A stretch of DNA of 64,000 nucleotides. It comes from Spirosoma sp. KUDC1026. Lineage in GTDB: Bacteria > Bacteroidota > Bacteroidia > Cytophagales > Spirosomataceae. The notes below the pieces were generated by a model. That model was not told the DNA's origin. It saw only the letters and a program-made list of their open reading frames with translations, and made no database searches. The position numbers were made by a program, and so were the translations under genes. Below, in pieces: positions 17,740-26,075 of this stretch. The stretch lies in NCBI RefSeq assembly GCF_013375035.1, contig NZ_CP056032.1, positions 976,001 through 1,040,000 on the forward strand, given 5' to 3'. Within the stretch, counting starts at the first letter, position 1; each line of letters begins with the position of its first letter.

Positions 17740-18567
17740 ATGAAAGAAGTCGCAAAATACCTGATAAAAGTTGACGCTGAATTTAAGGATGGTCAGATCG
17801 TTCCGGAGATTCCGTACGAGGAAGTAATGCGGTTGGTGAACGAACCCAACATCGTTATTATCAAAACGGGTATTCCTAAGGAAACGCTGCGTAACGCTAT
17901 ATACGGTACGCGGGAATGGGCGGCTAAAACCCCCCTGGCCGAAGGACCGGACACATTCGATAATAATCAGCATAAGCAACGGCTGCACATCGCCAAGATT
18001 CAGCAGGCTCCTCAGCTGTTCCACGATCATACCTTCGACGCTATCCTGGACCTGGAACCCGGGTTTCAGCAAACGCTGCTGGGCGTCCACGACCCGATGC
18101 GGAAATTCTGGAACAACCTGACGAGTAACAACGAAGCGTTTGGTATTCGGAAAGGAGAACCTTATTTCCACCCGCAGATTACGCACTACCCACTGGGTGG
18201 TAGCTTCTTCGGTCGCCACTGGCATCCGCTGAATCCGCAGAAAGTAGGTCTGATTCTGGCGCTGAACCAATACGGCAAGGACTACAACTCGGGTGGTACG
18301 GGCTACGTCATTAACGACCATATCATCGAAACGGAAGGATATCAGGACGAAGGCGATCTGCTGCTGTTCCGCTACGATCTGCCACACTGGGTAAGCCCAT
18401 CCAGCTTTGCCGACCGTTTTAGCTGGGAAGATCCGGCGGGCCGCTGGGTAGCGATTCTGCCGTTCTATAATCCCTGGGGAACACCGGCTGATAAAGATGA
18501 GCCACAAGGCTGGAAAGCGCAGATCAAAACTGCGGATAAAGCGAACGTAGCTGAAGCTACTATGTAA
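17740..18567 (+). CDS. Putative Fe(II)/2-oxoglutarate-oxygenase-like protein
   Basis: This 275-residue soluble protein has a C-terminal half that reads like a double-stranded beta-helix oxygenase. It shows HYPLGGSFFGRHWHPLN (entry with His residues), GLILALNQYG, then SGGTGYV, DLLLFRYDLPHWVSP (distal His) and GRWVAILPFYNP. The usual HxD iron motif is not clean: the candidates are His-Trp-His or His-Pro-Leu-Asn. It may therefore be an atypical oxygenase or a binding protein. It stands in the glycan cluster between the propeller protein and two GT2 genes, so a role in sugar or lipid modification is possible. I do not recognise a named family. Confidence 0.6.
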   Translation: MKEVAKYLIKVDAEFKDGQIVPEIPYEEVMRLVNEPNIVIIKTGIPKETLRNAIYGTREWAAKTPLAEGPDTFDNNQHKQRLHIAKIQQAPQLFHDHTFDAILDLEPGFQQTLLGVHDPMRKFWNNLTSNNEAFGIRKGEPYFHPQITHYPLGGSFFGRHWHPLNPQKVGLILALNQYGKDYNSGGTGYVINDHIIETEGYQDEGDLLLFRYDLPHWVSPSSFADRFSWEDPAGRWVAILPFYNPWGTPADKDEPQGWKAQIKTADKANVAEATM

Positions 18568-18617
18568 GTAGCTGGCTCCACAGAATTCGAATATACGGTT
18601 GCCGCCTAGACGAGGCT

Positions 18618-18647
18618 CCCGTGGATTCGGCCCCCGTGGATTCGGCC
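18618..18647. repeat. Tandem 15-bp repeat, two copies
   Basis: CCCGTGGATTCGGCC occurs twice without a gap, at 18618-18632 and 18633-18647, in the leader between the oxygenase-like gene and the first GT2 gene. Confidence 0.85.
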
Positions 18648-18716
18648 GTTCAGTCAGGAAAATTCAGTCGAGCGTGACAACGAAGCATCAATCGTTGTAA
18701 TTTTACGGTCAACAAA

Positions 18717-18767
18717 GGACCCGGTCTTAGCGCCCGCGAGGTTGCGTTAAAGCCGGGTCCGTTTTTA
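18717..18767 (+). terminator. Terminator-like hairpin abutting the first GT2 start codon
   Basis: GGACCCGG at 18717-18724 pairs with CCGGGTCC at 18753-18760 and is followed by GTTTTTAT. The GT2 ATG comes 4 bases later at 18771, so the element could terminate upstream transcription or attenuate the gene. Confidence 0.7.
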
Positions 18768-18770
18768 TAT

Positions 18771-19727
18771 ATGGTCAAAGTGAGTGTTCTGATTATCACG
18801 TATAATCAGCATAAATTTATTCGGAAAGCCATCGACAGCGCGCTGATGCAGCAGACCACGTTTCCTATTGAAATTCTGGTTGGCGATGACTTTTCGAGTG
18901 ATGGTACGCGGGAAATCATTCAGGAGTATGAACGTCTGCATCCCGGCCTGGTAATTGGTGTACTGCACCCACGTAACATGGGTAAAAATGGCGGGATCAA
19001 TTTTCTCGAAACACTGAAACTGGCCAAGGGGGAGTATTACGCACTTATGGACGGTGACGATTACTGGACCGATCCGCTAAAACTTCAGAAACAGGCCGAC
19101 CAGCTGGATGCACATCCAGACTACTCGATGAACTTCCATAATGCTATTATCACTTACGAAGATGGCACCCCCGAGCATGTTCTGAACGGGCCGGATATGA
19201 AGCCCTATTACACCGTTGATGACCTGATTGGTGAAGACGAAATCTGGTTTATGGCTACGTCCAGCACGATGTACCGGAACAGCATCAAGGAATATCCGGC
19301 CTGGTTCCGGGAGTCGTCCAGCGGTGATATCCCCCGCCTGATTCTGAAAGCAAAGCTGGGTAAGATTGGTTACGTGCCTGATATTATGTCGGTTTACCGG
19401 AAAAATCGGGGCGGGGCCAGTTTCGCTGATAATTACTACGATGAAACCTTCCTGCGCAACCGGATTCAGATGTACCGCGATATCAACCGCGAGCTGGATT
19501 ACAAATATGACCGCGTACTGCGCCGGAATATCTCCCGTTATTATCGGATGATGCTGGATGCAAAGCAGTATAAAAATCGCTATTTTCGGCGGGCTTTTTA
19601 CGCGCTGAAGTATTTGCATCTGAACCGGCCCACCTGGCGCGACACCCGAAAAATCATGCGGGATTACGTAGTTCCTGAGCCGCTAAGCAAACTATACAGT
19701 ACTATTCGGCTGTTGCCGCACCGCTAA
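18771..19727 (+). CDS. Family 2 glycosyltransferase
   Basis: This 318-residue GT-A enzyme has the N-terminal VSVLIITYNQHKFI, EILVGDDFSSDGT (nucleotide-binding), and ALMDGDDYW containing the DxD-type metal site. The C-terminal part is basic and helical (RRNISRYYRMML). It should transfer a sugar from a nucleotide sugar to an acceptor on the cytoplasmic side. It is followed after 31 bases by a second GT2 gene, and both belong to the 13.8-20.5 kb glycan cluster. Donor and acceptor cannot be read from sequence. The ATG at 18771 sits just behind a hairpin. Confidence 0.92.
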   Translation: MVKVSVLIITYNQHKFIRKAIDSALMQQTTFPIEILVGDDFSSDGTREIIQEYERLHPGLVIGVLHPRNMGKNGGINFLETLKLAKGEYYALMDGDDYWTDPLKLQKQADQLDAHPDYSMNFHNAIITYEDGTPEHVLNGPDMKPYYTVDDLIGEDEIWFMATSSTMYRNSIKEYPAWFRESSSGDIPRLILKAKLGKIGYVPDIMSVYRKNRGGASFADNYYDETFLRNRIQMYRDINRELDYKYDRVLRRNISRYYRMMLDAKQYKNRYFRRAFYALKYLHLNRPTWRDTRKIMRDYVVPEPLSKLYSTIRLLPHR

Positions 19728-19758
19728 CGTGACCAATCCATCCATTACCAAGCATCCT

Positions 19759-20529
19759 ATGAAACTGAGCGTTGTTATACCGGCTTATAACGAAGAGGAA
19801 TCCATTACCCCAACGCTGCGATCGCTGTATCAGACACTGGCTAAACACGGGATTCCACACGAAATCTGCGTAACGAATGACAATTCGAAGGACGGAACGC
19901 TGCGGGTACTGGAGAACCTGGCCGCGACTGAAATTCCAACGCTGGTCTATTATACCAATCCTGGCCCTAATGGCTTTGGCTACGCAGTGCGTTATGGGCT
20001 GGAACGTTTTACGGGTGATTGCGTGGCGGTTTTCATGGCCGATATGTCTGATGACCCGGAAGACCTGGTGAAGTTTTACAACAAGATGCTGGATACCGAC
20101 GTCGATGCCGTATTCGGCTCGCGCTGGGAAGCGGGCGGCAAAGTGATCGATTACCCAGCCCTTAAGAAAGTCATCAACCGGGTAGCCAACTTCATCGTCA
20201 AGATGGTGATGGGTATCAAATACAACGATACCACAAATGCCTTCAAACTCTACAAACGCGAAACCATCGAAGGCGTGAAACCTTTCCTGGCCCCTCATTT
20301 TAACCTGACCGTCGAGCTGCCACTTAAGGCTATTGTGCGGGGATACAGCTACGCCGTGGTGCCTAATAGCTGGACCAATCGGAAATACGGTGAGTCGAAG
20401 CTGAAAATTAAGGAGATGGGCAGCCGGTATTTCTTTATTCTGATGTACTGCTTTATCGAGAAGTATTTCTCGCGGGGTGATTATCAGAAAAAATCGACGG
20501 CTAAACCCAGCGTCCCCGTCAGCCGTTAG
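19759..20529 (+). CDS. Family 2 glycosyltransferase, dolichyl/polyprenyl-phosphate sugar synthase-like
   Basis: This 256-residue protein starts MKLSVVIPAYNEEESI and carries VTNDNSKDGT and VFMADMSDDPEDL (DxD-type site), then FGSRWEAGG and NDTTNAFKLYKRE. The last segment resembles the polyprenyl-phosphate mannose/glucose synthase group, which loads a sugar on a lipid carrier. That would supply the donor for the GT-C-like membrane protein at 14986-16641, an inference from the pathway logic. There is no C-terminal membrane anchor. The ATG at 19759 is used, not a GTG at 19729. Its stop overlaps the stop of the convergent membrane gene by 4 bases. Confidence 0.9.
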   Translation: MKLSVVIPAYNEEESITPTLRSLYQTLAKHGIPHEICVTNDNSKDGTLRVLENLAATEIPTLVYYTNPGPNGFGYAVRYGLERFTGDCVAVFMADMSDDPEDLVKFYNKMLDTDVDAVFGSRWEAGGKVIDYPALKKVINRVANFIVKMVMGIKYNDTTNAFKLYKRETIEGVKPFLAPHFNLTVELPLKAIVRGYSYAVVPNSWTNRKYGESKLKIKEMGSRYFFILMYCFIEKYFSRGDYQKKSTAKPSVPVSR

Positions 20530-20972
20530 TGTTTGAACAAGCTGTATAACAGCGGGAGCTGATACAGTACCAGCGTCTGGACGACAGCCCAGCCAAGTCC
20601 GCTCAGCAGCATATAGAGCAGCAGCCGGGCCCGCTGAACGCCGAACGAAACAGCCAGCGCGGTACCGCCAATGGGCGTCAGAATAAGTGGTGTAAGAAAG
20701 GCGATACCCGCCATGCCAAATCGTTTCCAGATACGTACCGCCAGTCGGGTTCGTTTGGTAAATAGCTTTGGTTTTTGGGGGCGAAACCGGGCAACGAGGG
20801 CGCGTAGGGCCGCTCCGGCGTAGGTAACGAGTACTACGCTGATCATCATGCCCAACGTTGAGCAAAGGGCGGTTTCCAGCCAGTAGAGCCCTAGCGCCAG
20901 ACCGGTTAACGGTCCTCCCAGAAACTTAAGTGTACTGGCCAGGATGACGGAAACGTAACGGGCATAGATCAT
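20526..20972 (-). CDS. Small integral membrane protein of unknown function
   Basis: This 148-residue protein has about four hydrophobic segments with a basic loop in the middle (RFRPQKPKLFTKRTR). The FGMAGIAFLTPLILTPIGG segment, with glycines and prolines in a membrane helix pair, recalls small-multidrug-export or DedA-like families, but the match is too weak to name one. It is convergent with the second GT2 gene (4-base overlap) and divergent from the hydrolase gene at 21024. Confidence 0.7.
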   Translation of the reverse strand: MIYARYVSVILASTLKFLGGPLTGLALGLYWLETALCSTLGMMISVVLVTYAGAALRALVARFRPQKPKLFTKRTRLAVRIWKRFGMAGIAFLTPLILTPIGGTALAVSFGVQRARLLLYMLLSGLGWAVVQTLVLYQLPLLYSLFKH

Positions 20973-20977
20973 GGTAC

Positions 20978-20985
20978 TACCTTTG
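20978..20985 (+). promoter_or_regulatory. Possible -7 box for the hydrolase gene
   Basis: TACCTTTG matches TAnnTTTG exactly, 39 bases before the ATG at 21024. No TTG is found at the -33 position. Confidence 0.45.
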
Positions 20986-21023
20986 TTTTACAACAACGCC
21001 CCAAAAGTAACCGTTGTTTCTGT

Positions 21024-21995
21024 ATGCCGATTATTCCTTCTGCTTATCCGGGTTCGCCAGCTTACCAATACAACGGCCATCTACAGACAATCTTTCCCAG
21101 TCTGACGCGGAAGGTAACGGGCGTAACCTACCAGCGCGAGCGGCTAACGCTGGCTGATGAGGATTTTGTTGACCTTGACTGGATAAAAACTGGCCAACGA
21201 CGGCTAGTGATCCTGACCCACGGCCTGGAGGGCGATAGTCATCGACAATACATTCTTGGCACTGCTAAACTCTTCGCCCAGCATCAATACGACGTACTGG
21301 CCTGGAACTGCCGGTCATGTAGTGGCGAAATGAACCGGGCGTTCCGGCTCTATAACCACGGTGAGATTGGCGACCTGGGTGAAGTTATCACCTATGCGCT
21401 ACGTAACGAACAGTACGATGAAGTAGTGCTAGTGGGCTACAGCATGGGCGGTAATATTACGCTGAAATACCTGGGTGTTCACGGCAGCCAGATCCCCCGA
21501 GCTATTGCCTGCGGTATCGCTATCTCGGCACCAACGGATTTGTGTGCCAGCGCGCATCTGCTGGATCGTCCCGGGAATCGATTTTATCGGGACCGCTTTC
21601 GGCGGAAGCTATTGGTCAAAATAAGTCAGAAAGCGGCCAGCTTTCCCGGTCGACTCGACATGACGAAGGTAGGGCAGGTGAAGCGCTGGAAAGATTTCGA
21701 TGATTTCTTTTCGGCTCCCGTCAACGATTACCGCGATGCCGACGACTTCTACCAGCAGGCTTCAGCCGTAAATTTCATGGCGGGCATTCAGGTGCCCGTT
21801 CTGCTGCTGAATGCACTAAACGACCCGATCCTGTCGCCGGAGTGTTCCCCAGACTGGCTGGCAGCCGAACATCCCTATATCTTTCTGGAAACCCCACGGA
21901 CGGGCGGCCACGTTGGTTTCGCCGTTTCCCGGGATATACATACCTACGCCGAACGGCGCGCCCTGGCCTTTGCCCGGGGGCAGATAACACGATAA
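21024..21995 (+). CDS. YheT-family alpha/beta hydrolase
   Basis: This 323-residue hydrolase shows the family entry YNGHLQTIFPS, the oxyanion segment LTHGLEGDSHRQYI, the nucleophile elbow GYSMGGN, the acid in NALNDPILSPE and the late histidine in TGGHVGF. These make a full Ser-Asp-His triad. The YheT/EMB8 group are cytoplasmic esterase-like enzymes whose natural substrate is unclear. It ends 7 bases before the dehydrogenase gene, so the two probably form an operon. Confidence 0.92.
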   Translation: MPIIPSAYPGSPAYQYNGHLQTIFPSLTRKVTGVTYQRERLTLADEDFVDLDWIKTGQRRLVILTHGLEGDSHRQYILGTAKLFAQHQYDVLAWNCRSCSGEMNRAFRLYNHGEIGDLGEVITYALRNEQYDEVVLVGYSMGGNITLKYLGVHGSQIPRAIACGIAISAPTDLCASAHLLDRPGNRFYRDRFRRKLLVKISQKAASFPGRLDMTKVGQVKRWKDFDDFFSAPVNDYRDADDFYQQASAVNFMAGIQVPVLLLNALNDPILSPECSPDWLAAEHPYIFLETPRTGGHVGFAVSRDIHTYAERRALAFARGQITR

Positions 21996-22002
21996 TACAC
22001 GT

Positions 22003-22959
22003 ATGAAACTGGTTTATACCGACGCTTATACCCTCAATCCTGGTGACCTGGACTGGGCACCCATCGAAGCCCTGGGCGACGTAACGTTTTATGATCGGAC
22101 CGCGCCGGATCAGCTTATCGAGCGGATTCGGGATGCCGAGCTGGTGCTGGTTAATAAAGTTAAGATCAACCGGGAAACGCTCGGCCAACTGCCTAACCTG
22201 CGGTATATCGGCGTAACGGCAACGGGCTACGACATCATCGACCTGGCCGCGGCAAAAGAAAGAGGGATTGTGGTAACGAACGTTCGCGGCTACAGCTCGG
22301 ACTCCGTCGCTCAGCTCACGTTTGCGCTGCTGCTGGAACTGACGCTTCAGGTTGGTCGCCATTCGATCAGTGTACATGAAGGTGACTGGGTAGCATCACC
22401 AGACTTTTCGTACAGTAAGTCTCCGCTGGTTGAGTTGGCGGGTAAAACAATGGGGCTGGTTGGTTACGGCGATATCGGTAAAAGCGTAGCTGCTATTGCC
22501 AAAGCGTTTGGTATGAATGTACTGGTCAACCGGCGGCATCCCAGGCAGGAGGCTGATGATAGGACGCAGTACGTCGATCTGGAAACGTTGTTCAGTCAGA
22601 GCGATGTTGTGTCGCTGCACTGCCCGTCAACGCCGGATACTATCGGCTTTGTGGACAAGAACCTGTTGTCGCTCATGAAACCATCGGCTTATCTCATCAA
22701 CACCAGCCGGGGAAACTTAATCAACGAATCCGATTTGGCTGCTGCCCTGAATAATGGTAGGCTGGCGGGGGCTGGACTCGATGTACTGGCCGCTGAACCG
22801 CCAAAGGCTGATAATCCTCTTCTGATGGCTAAAAATTGCATTATTACCCCTCACATCGCCTGGGCAAGTCAGGAAGCCCGCCAGCGGCTTATGCATCTGG
22901 TAGCCGACAATGTACGGGCTTTTCTCACCGGGCAGCCACAAAACGTAGTGAATTCGTAA
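22003..22959 (+). CDS. D-2-hydroxyacid dehydrogenase (glycerate dehydrogenase-like)
   Basis: This 318-residue NAD(P)-dependent enzyme has GLVGYGDIGKSVAAIA (nucleotide loop) and CPSTPDTIG, then NTSRGNLINE with the catalytic Arg. The Glu in AGLDVLAAEPP and the His in TPHIAWAS complete the active site. It reduces a 2-keto acid such as hydroxypyruvate or glyoxylate. The exact substrate is not determinable. It follows the YheT-like gene by 7 bases. Confidence 0.92.
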   Translation: MKLVYTDAYTLNPGDLDWAPIEALGDVTFYDRTAPDQLIERIRDAELVLVNKVKINRETLGQLPNLRYIGVTATGYDIIDLAAAKERGIVVTNVRGYSSDSVAQLTFALLLELTLQVGRHSISVHEGDWVASPDFSYSKSPLVELAGKTMGLVGYGDIGKSVAAIAKAFGMNVLVNRRHPRQEADDRTQYVDLETLFSQSDVVSLHCPSTPDTIGFVDKNLLSLMKPSAYLINTSRGNLINESDLAAALNNGRLAGAGLDVLAAEPPKADNPLLMAKNCIITPHIAWASQEARQRLMHLVADNVRAFLTGQPQNVVNS

Positions 22960-22990
22960 GCAATAATCTATAATGGTACCATCAGGATGG

Positions 22991-23869
22991 CTATGATTCT
23001 GCAACCCTGATCAGGTCTTCCATTTGATTGATAACGGTTGCTTTTTCGGGTAAGGTAATATCCTGGCCGACAATCTGATAACCCGTTAGAAGCAGATGCG
23101 CGTCGGGGAAATTTTTAGCCAACCGGTCTACGTAGGGTTGTACTTCATGGTTAGCTGGCGCCGACGTAATCGCCGTTACCAGATAGTCGGGCTTATGAAT
23201 GGTATAAGCCAGTACCAATTCGTCGAAAGGTAGACTCTGGCCGAGGTAAATAACCTGGTTCTGCCGCGCCCGGATTATATAATTAGCGAATAATAGGCTA
23301 ATTTCATGAAGTTCGCCTTCAGGCAGAAACAACAGGTATTTTTTGCTGTCAGGTTTCCGCCGGCCCAGTTGGCCATCAATAGCAGCGATAATTTTCTGCC
23401 GGATCAGGTTGGTAATAAAATGTTCCTGCGCTGGGCCCACCGATCCCGTTACCCACAACATACCAATACGGCTCATAAAGGGGTACACGATGTTATTCAT
23501 CGTATTCTCGAAGCCAAACTGTACCGTATTGGTACTGATAATTTTTTCGAAACGCTCCTCATCCAGGTCAATCATGGCAATGGTCAGCGCATGAATCTGA
23601 TCCGGGTACGTAAGTTGACTAGTTGAGAACTTAATAACCTCTCTATAAAGCTCCTCAACCGATAACTTGGCGATTTCGGAGATTTTGTATCCATGATCTT
23701 TTAAGAGCGATATATTCAGAACCAGCTTGAGGTCCTGATCATCATAGGTGCGGATGTTTGTATCGGTTCGCTTGGGGGCCAGAATATTATAGCGCTGTTC
23801 CCAAATGCGTAACGTATGTGCCTTGATGCCCGAAAGCTGTTCTAAATCCTTTATTGAGTACGTACTCAT
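22991..23869 (-). CDS. MerR-family regulator with B12-binding domain (CarH/LitR-like photoreceptor)
   Basis: This 292-residue protein has an N-terminal MerR winged helix (residues about 3-75, YSIKDLEQLSGIKAHTLRIW). A helical bundle and a cobalamin-binding Rossmann-like domain follow. The light-sensing motif W-x9-EH of CarH is present as Trp139, Glu149 and His150. A likely lower axial histidine is His188 in the GELHEISLL segment. CarH proteins bind adenosylcobalamin in the dark, repress carotenoid genes and release DNA in light. The gene lies next to cruF. The start at 23869 (MSTYS) was chosen because the upstream extension lacks domain character. Confidence 0.88.
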   Translation of the reverse strand: MSTYSIKDLEQLSGIKAHTLRIWEQRYNILAPKRTDTNIRTYDDQDLKLVLNISLLKDHGYKISEIAKLSVEELYREVIKFSTSQLTYPDQIHALTIAMIDLDEERFEKIISTNTVQFGFENTMNNIVYPFMSRIGMLWVTGSVGPAQEHFITNLIRQKIIAAIDGQLGRRKPDSKKYLLFLPEGELHEISLLFANYIIRARQNQVIYLGQSLPFDELVLAYTIHKPDYLVTAITSAPANHEVQPYVDRLAKNFPDAHLLLTGYQIVGQDITLPEKATVINQMEDLIRVAES

Positions 23870-23925
23870 GTAATTATTCGCCAGATAGAAAGGAAAAATA
23901 TGTCGGTTTCCTAACGTAACGATAA

Positions 23926-23933
23926 GTCTAGAC
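23926..23933. promoter_or_regulatory. Palindrome upstream of the CarH-like gene
   Basis: GTCTAGAC is a perfect 8-bp palindrome 57 bases upstream of the regulator's ATG, inside the cruF-regulator spacer. It could be part of an operator, but the core is short. Confidence 0.3.
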
Positions 23934-23984
23934 AAATGCCGACAGTCAGGCAAAAAACTGCTGAATCGGGAATTTGTTTAATGA

Positions 23985-24644
23985 TTACTGAAAAAGATTA
24001 AACAGCGCCTGTATGCCAAAAAAACCGAACTGCGCCAAAAGCAGCCATTTGGCCAGCCTGTTCGCTTTATTGAACGGGAAATTAAACCAGGCTGTAAACA
24101 GAATGGCTGAAATGACCCACCAGGCTACATAGTTCTGTAAGGGAATGGGGCGTCCGAACCAGGTCCAGAAATCCAGGTCTATCGCCACCGGCTCAATGAA
24201 CAAATCCAGCAGGACCATGAGCGAGGCTGCTACTGCAATCTTCTGAAAAACGGAGAGAGGAAACTGAGCGCAGACCGAGCCACAGCAGTAGGAAAGCATG
24301 AGCCAATTGAGACCAATAACCAGCGGAACATCCCAGAGTTTAATACCAAGACCCTCCCCGTAGGCATATTCACCAAAAATTTCGCCTGTTTTTACACCCA
24401 GTAACTCAACGAAGTAGCCAACCAATATGGCCAGGATGACGTAATAGACAAATGCTGGGCGCCAGTCGGTGTGATAAATCAATAAAACGGTAAGCGAGAG
24501 TACTAACGTAACGGGCGTGAGCGGCCGGAAGTAGGTAGCCAGGGCGGGAATCTGCAGCCCAATTGTTCCGGCAATATACGCCAGCATCAGTACCGTTTTG
24601 ATTGCTGGATAATAGCGGAAAGACGGGAAAATACTCGGGAGCAT
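23985..24644 (-). CDS. cruF: Carotenoid 1',2'-hydratase-type membrane protein (CruF, DUF422 family)
   Basis: This 219-residue protein has about six to seven membrane helices and the family signature GYFVELLGVKTGEIFGEYAY, followed by LGIKLWDVPLVIGLNW and DLFIEPVAIDLDFW. CruF adds water at the end of an acyclic carotenoid to make a 1'-hydroxy carotenoid. The start at 24644 (MLPSIF) was chosen since upstream codons run into the tRNA-His gene. It is codirectional with the CarH-like gene 115 bases downstream, which suggests light control of pigment synthesis. No other crt genes are in the window. Confidence 0.85.
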   Translation of the reverse strand: MLPSIFPSFRYYPAIKTVLMLAYIAGTIGLQIPALATYFRPLTPVTLVLSLTVLLIYHTDWRPAFVYYVILAILVGYFVELLGVKTGEIFGEYAYGEGLGIKLWDVPLVIGLNWLMLSYCCGSVCAQFPLSVFQKIAVAASLMVLLDLFIEPVAIDLDFWTWFGRPIPLQNYVAWWVISAILFTAWFNFPFNKANRLAKWLLLAQFGFFGIQALFNLFQ

Positions 24645-24691
24645 ACACTGACAACAGCTTGTATGCGTAAATGTTGAAAATATGTAAACTG

Positions 24692-24717
24692 AAAAAGCCC
24701 CTGATTTGGGGCTTTTA
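24692..24717 (-). terminator. Terminator after tRNA-His
   Basis: AAAAGCCCC at 24693-24701 pairs with GGGGCTTTT at 24708-24716. On the minus strand it follows the tRNA by about 5 bases and ends in a T-run. Confidence 0.88.
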
Positions 24718-24721
24718 GTAG

Positions 24722-24796
<75 letters not shown>

Positions 24797-24844
24797 ATTT
24801 TGAGTTTGCAAATATACGCTTTTAACCAGCAAATAGTCAATATT

Positions 24845-24906
24845 TTTTTGCCCTACTACGCTAAGTAATCACAAAAGAATTACTAATCAGTGCAGTAGGG
24901 CAAAAA
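24845..24906. terminator. Terminator downstream of sodA, nested stems
   Basis: TTTTTGCCCTACT at 24845-24857 pairs with AGTAGGGCAAAAA at 24894-24906, with a smaller AGTAAT/ATTACT stem inside. A/T runs on both sides allow termination in both directions. Confidence 0.82.
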
Positions 24907-24912
24907 TAAATA

Positions 24913-25533
24913 TTAGGCTGCCTGGGTTTTACCCGTCTGGTAGCGTTTCTCGGCTGCATCCCAGTCAACTACATTAAAGTAGGCTGCTATATAGTCGGGC
25001 CGACGGTTCTGGTATTTCAGGTAGTAAGCATGCTCCCACACGTCTAGACCAATGATCGGGAAACCTTTTACGTCGGCAATATCCATCAACGGGTTGTCCT
25101 GATTAGGGGTCGATGTAATAGCTACTTCACCCTCCGGGGTAACAATCAGCCACGCCCAGCCCGAGCCAAAGCGGGTCGTGGCCGCTTTCGTGAACTCATC
25201 TTTGAAGCTGCTGAACGAACCGAATTTCTTGGTAATGGCCTCGGCCAGCTCGCCAGTTGGTTCGCCACCGCCGTTGCCCGACAGCGTATTCCAGAACAAT
25301 GTGTGGTTATAGTGACCACCCCCATTGTTCCGAACGGCCACCGGAGCCTGGCTGATCGACGCCAGAATTTCTTCGATGGTTTTGCTTTCCAGTTCGGTGC
25401 CTGCAATCGCGTTGTTCAGGTTCGTTACGTAAGCATTATGGTGTTTATCATGGTGGATTTCCATGGTTTGCTTATCGATATTGGGTTCCAGCGCGTCGCT
25501 CGAATAGGGTAGTGGGTCTAATACAAAAGCCAT
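24913..25533 (-). CDS. sodA: Superoxide dismutase, manganese type
   Basis: This 206-residue enzyme dismutates superoxide. The metal ligands are His27, His77, Asp164 and His168 (DVWEHAYY). The [11 protein letters not shown] segment and Gln145 in NQDNPLM favour a Mn or cambialistic enzyme over a strict Fe type. There is no signal peptide, so it is cytoplasmic. It is transcribed alone, with a nested hairpin terminator downstream. It lies upstream of the tRNA-His/cruF/CarH group, which also deals with light or oxidative stress; that link is only contextual. Confidence 0.97.
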   Translation of the reverse strand: MAFVLDPLPYSSDALEPNIDKQTMEIHHDKHHNAYVTNLNNAIAGTELESKTIEEILASISQAPVAVRNNGGGHYNHTLFWNTLSGNGGGEPTGELAEAITKKFGSFSSFKDEFTKAATTRFGSGWAWLIVTPEGEVAITSTPNQDNPLMDIADVKGFPIIGLDVWEHAYYLKYQNRRPDYIAAYFNVVDWDAAEKRYQTGKTQAA

Positions 25534-25589
25534 TGTACTGTTAGTTAGAATGGAAGATTATTCGGTTGGATTAACAAAGTCGTCTTTGA

Positions 25590-26027
25590 TTATGTTCTTA
25601 GACGCCGGAAAAAGTTTAACAGCAACGCCTGTGATTCGTCGGCTAGCACACCCGTTTCGATCCGGGTTTTGGGGTGAAGTAACGATGGGCCGACCCGGCT
25701 GTAACCGCGTTTTTCGTCCGGAGCCCCGATAACCAGTCGACCTAGTTGTGCCCAGTACAGCGCTCCCGCGCACATAATGCAGGGTTCCAGCGTAACGTAC
25801 ATAGTACAGTCCGTCAGGTATTTGCTGCCCAGGTAATGCGTCGCGGCTGTAATTGCCATTAGCTCGGCATGAGCCGTTACGTCGTTCAGTTGCTCAGTCT
25901 GGTTGCGCGTTTTAGCAATGGGTCGATTGCGGGAAACAATAACGGCCCCAACCGGAATTTCACCCGCGTCGGCCGCTTCTTCGGCTAGTTCGAGCGCCAG
26001 GCTCATGAAATACTCGTCGGAGAACAT
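25590..26027 (-). CDS. tadA: tRNA-specific adenosine deaminase / nucleoside deaminase
   Basis: This 145-residue zinc deaminase has the HAE motif (TAHAELMAI) and PCxxC (LEPCIMCAGAL), which bind zinc and give the catalytic glutamate. TadA converts A34 to inosine in tRNA-Arg(ACG). Length and the PVGAVIV entry match the family. I used the ATG at 26027; an in-frame TTG two codons upstream is less likely. Some bacterial homologues deaminate guanine, so a fully certain substrate cannot be given. Confidence 0.93.
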   Translation of the reverse strand: MFSDEYFMSLALELAEEAADAGEIPVGAVIVSRNRPIAKTRNQTEQLNDVTAHAELMAITAATHYLGSKYLTDCTMYVTLEPCIMCAGALYWAQLGRLVIGAPDEKRGYSRVGPSLLHPKTRIETGVLADESQALLLNFFRRLRT

Positions 26028-26075
26028 TGGCAATGAAAAATAACGGGCCGATCAAGGGTGATCAGCCCAATGCAG

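Noticed and set aside
19702-20865. Minus-strand open frame of 387 codons over the second GT2 gene
   Set aside because: It overlaps a well-supported glycosyltransferase and a membrane protein gene and has no recognisable domain.
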